Assembly (NCBI GenBank): GCA_024635465.1
Contig: JAGXIS010000091.1
Coordinates: 1-6,563 of the forward strand
DNA length: 6,563 bases
Source: Bacteroidota bacterium
GTDB taxonomy: Bacteria; Bacteroidota; Rhodothermia; Balneolales; Balneolaceae
Direction: 5' to 3'
Part shown: piece by piece, positions 6,544 to 6,563 of the stretch
How the letters are laid out: every line of letters begins with the position of its first letter
How positions within the stretch are numbered: the first letter of the stretch is position 1
Made by a program: the position numbers and the translations under genes
The notes under the pieces: generated by a model
Databases searched by the model: none
The model's input: the letters and a program-made list of their open reading frames with translations, nothing else
What the model was told of the DNA's origin: nothing

Positions 6544-6563
6544 GAATGGTTCGCTGTATCTCA

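Noticed and set aside
6473..6563. Possible tRNA or small RNA after gltX
   Set aside because: No cloverleaf arms or TTCGA-type T-loop with matching acceptor stem could be assembled; the GGTTCGC near the end lacks partners within the window.

Overview
The window looks like ordinary chromosome from a moderately AT-rich bacterium of the Bacteroidota/Balneolota/Rhodothermota group. This rests on three things: start codons sit in AT-rich leaders without a Shine-Dalgarno sequence, two promoter candidates fit the TAnnTTTG type of that group, and the glutamyl-tRNA synthetase has a cysteine-free segment (AYYAFDTTEEL) that I recall from that group. The lineage is inferred, not proven.

Layout. Bases 1-1166 (+) hold the C-terminal part of a group II pyridoxal-phosphate-dependent amino-acid decarboxylase whose N-terminus lies outside the window. 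It meets, tail to tail across 21 bp carrying a 7-bp tandem repeat, a leftward block of three genes. In transcription order these are a DUF1499 membrane protein (4835-4116), a VOC/glyoxalase-fold protein (4016-3597) and a 786-residue protein with two GT2-type glycosyltransferase domains joined by a TPR-like segment and a repeat-built charged linker (3548-1188). A 149-bp divergent intergenic region separates this block from gltX (4985-6472, +), which ends in a probable intrinsic terminator overlapping its stop codon. The last 74 bases hold no gene I can recognise.

How the genes fit together. gltX is housekeeping (charging of tRNA-Glu). The three leftward genes may be partly co-transcribed (gaps of 99 and 48 bp), but a promoter-like element and inverted repeats in the 99-bp gap suggest the VOC gene may start its own transcript. 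I see no shared pathway for the decarboxylase, VOC protein, DUF1499 protein and glycosyltransferase.

No CRISPR array, tRNA, rRNA, insertion sequence, integrase, toxin-antitoxin pair or recognisable defence system is visible. The most unusual item is the two-domain glycosyltransferase, whose first catalytic domain appears to have lost its metal-binding motif. I found no convincing evidence for a wholly new system.
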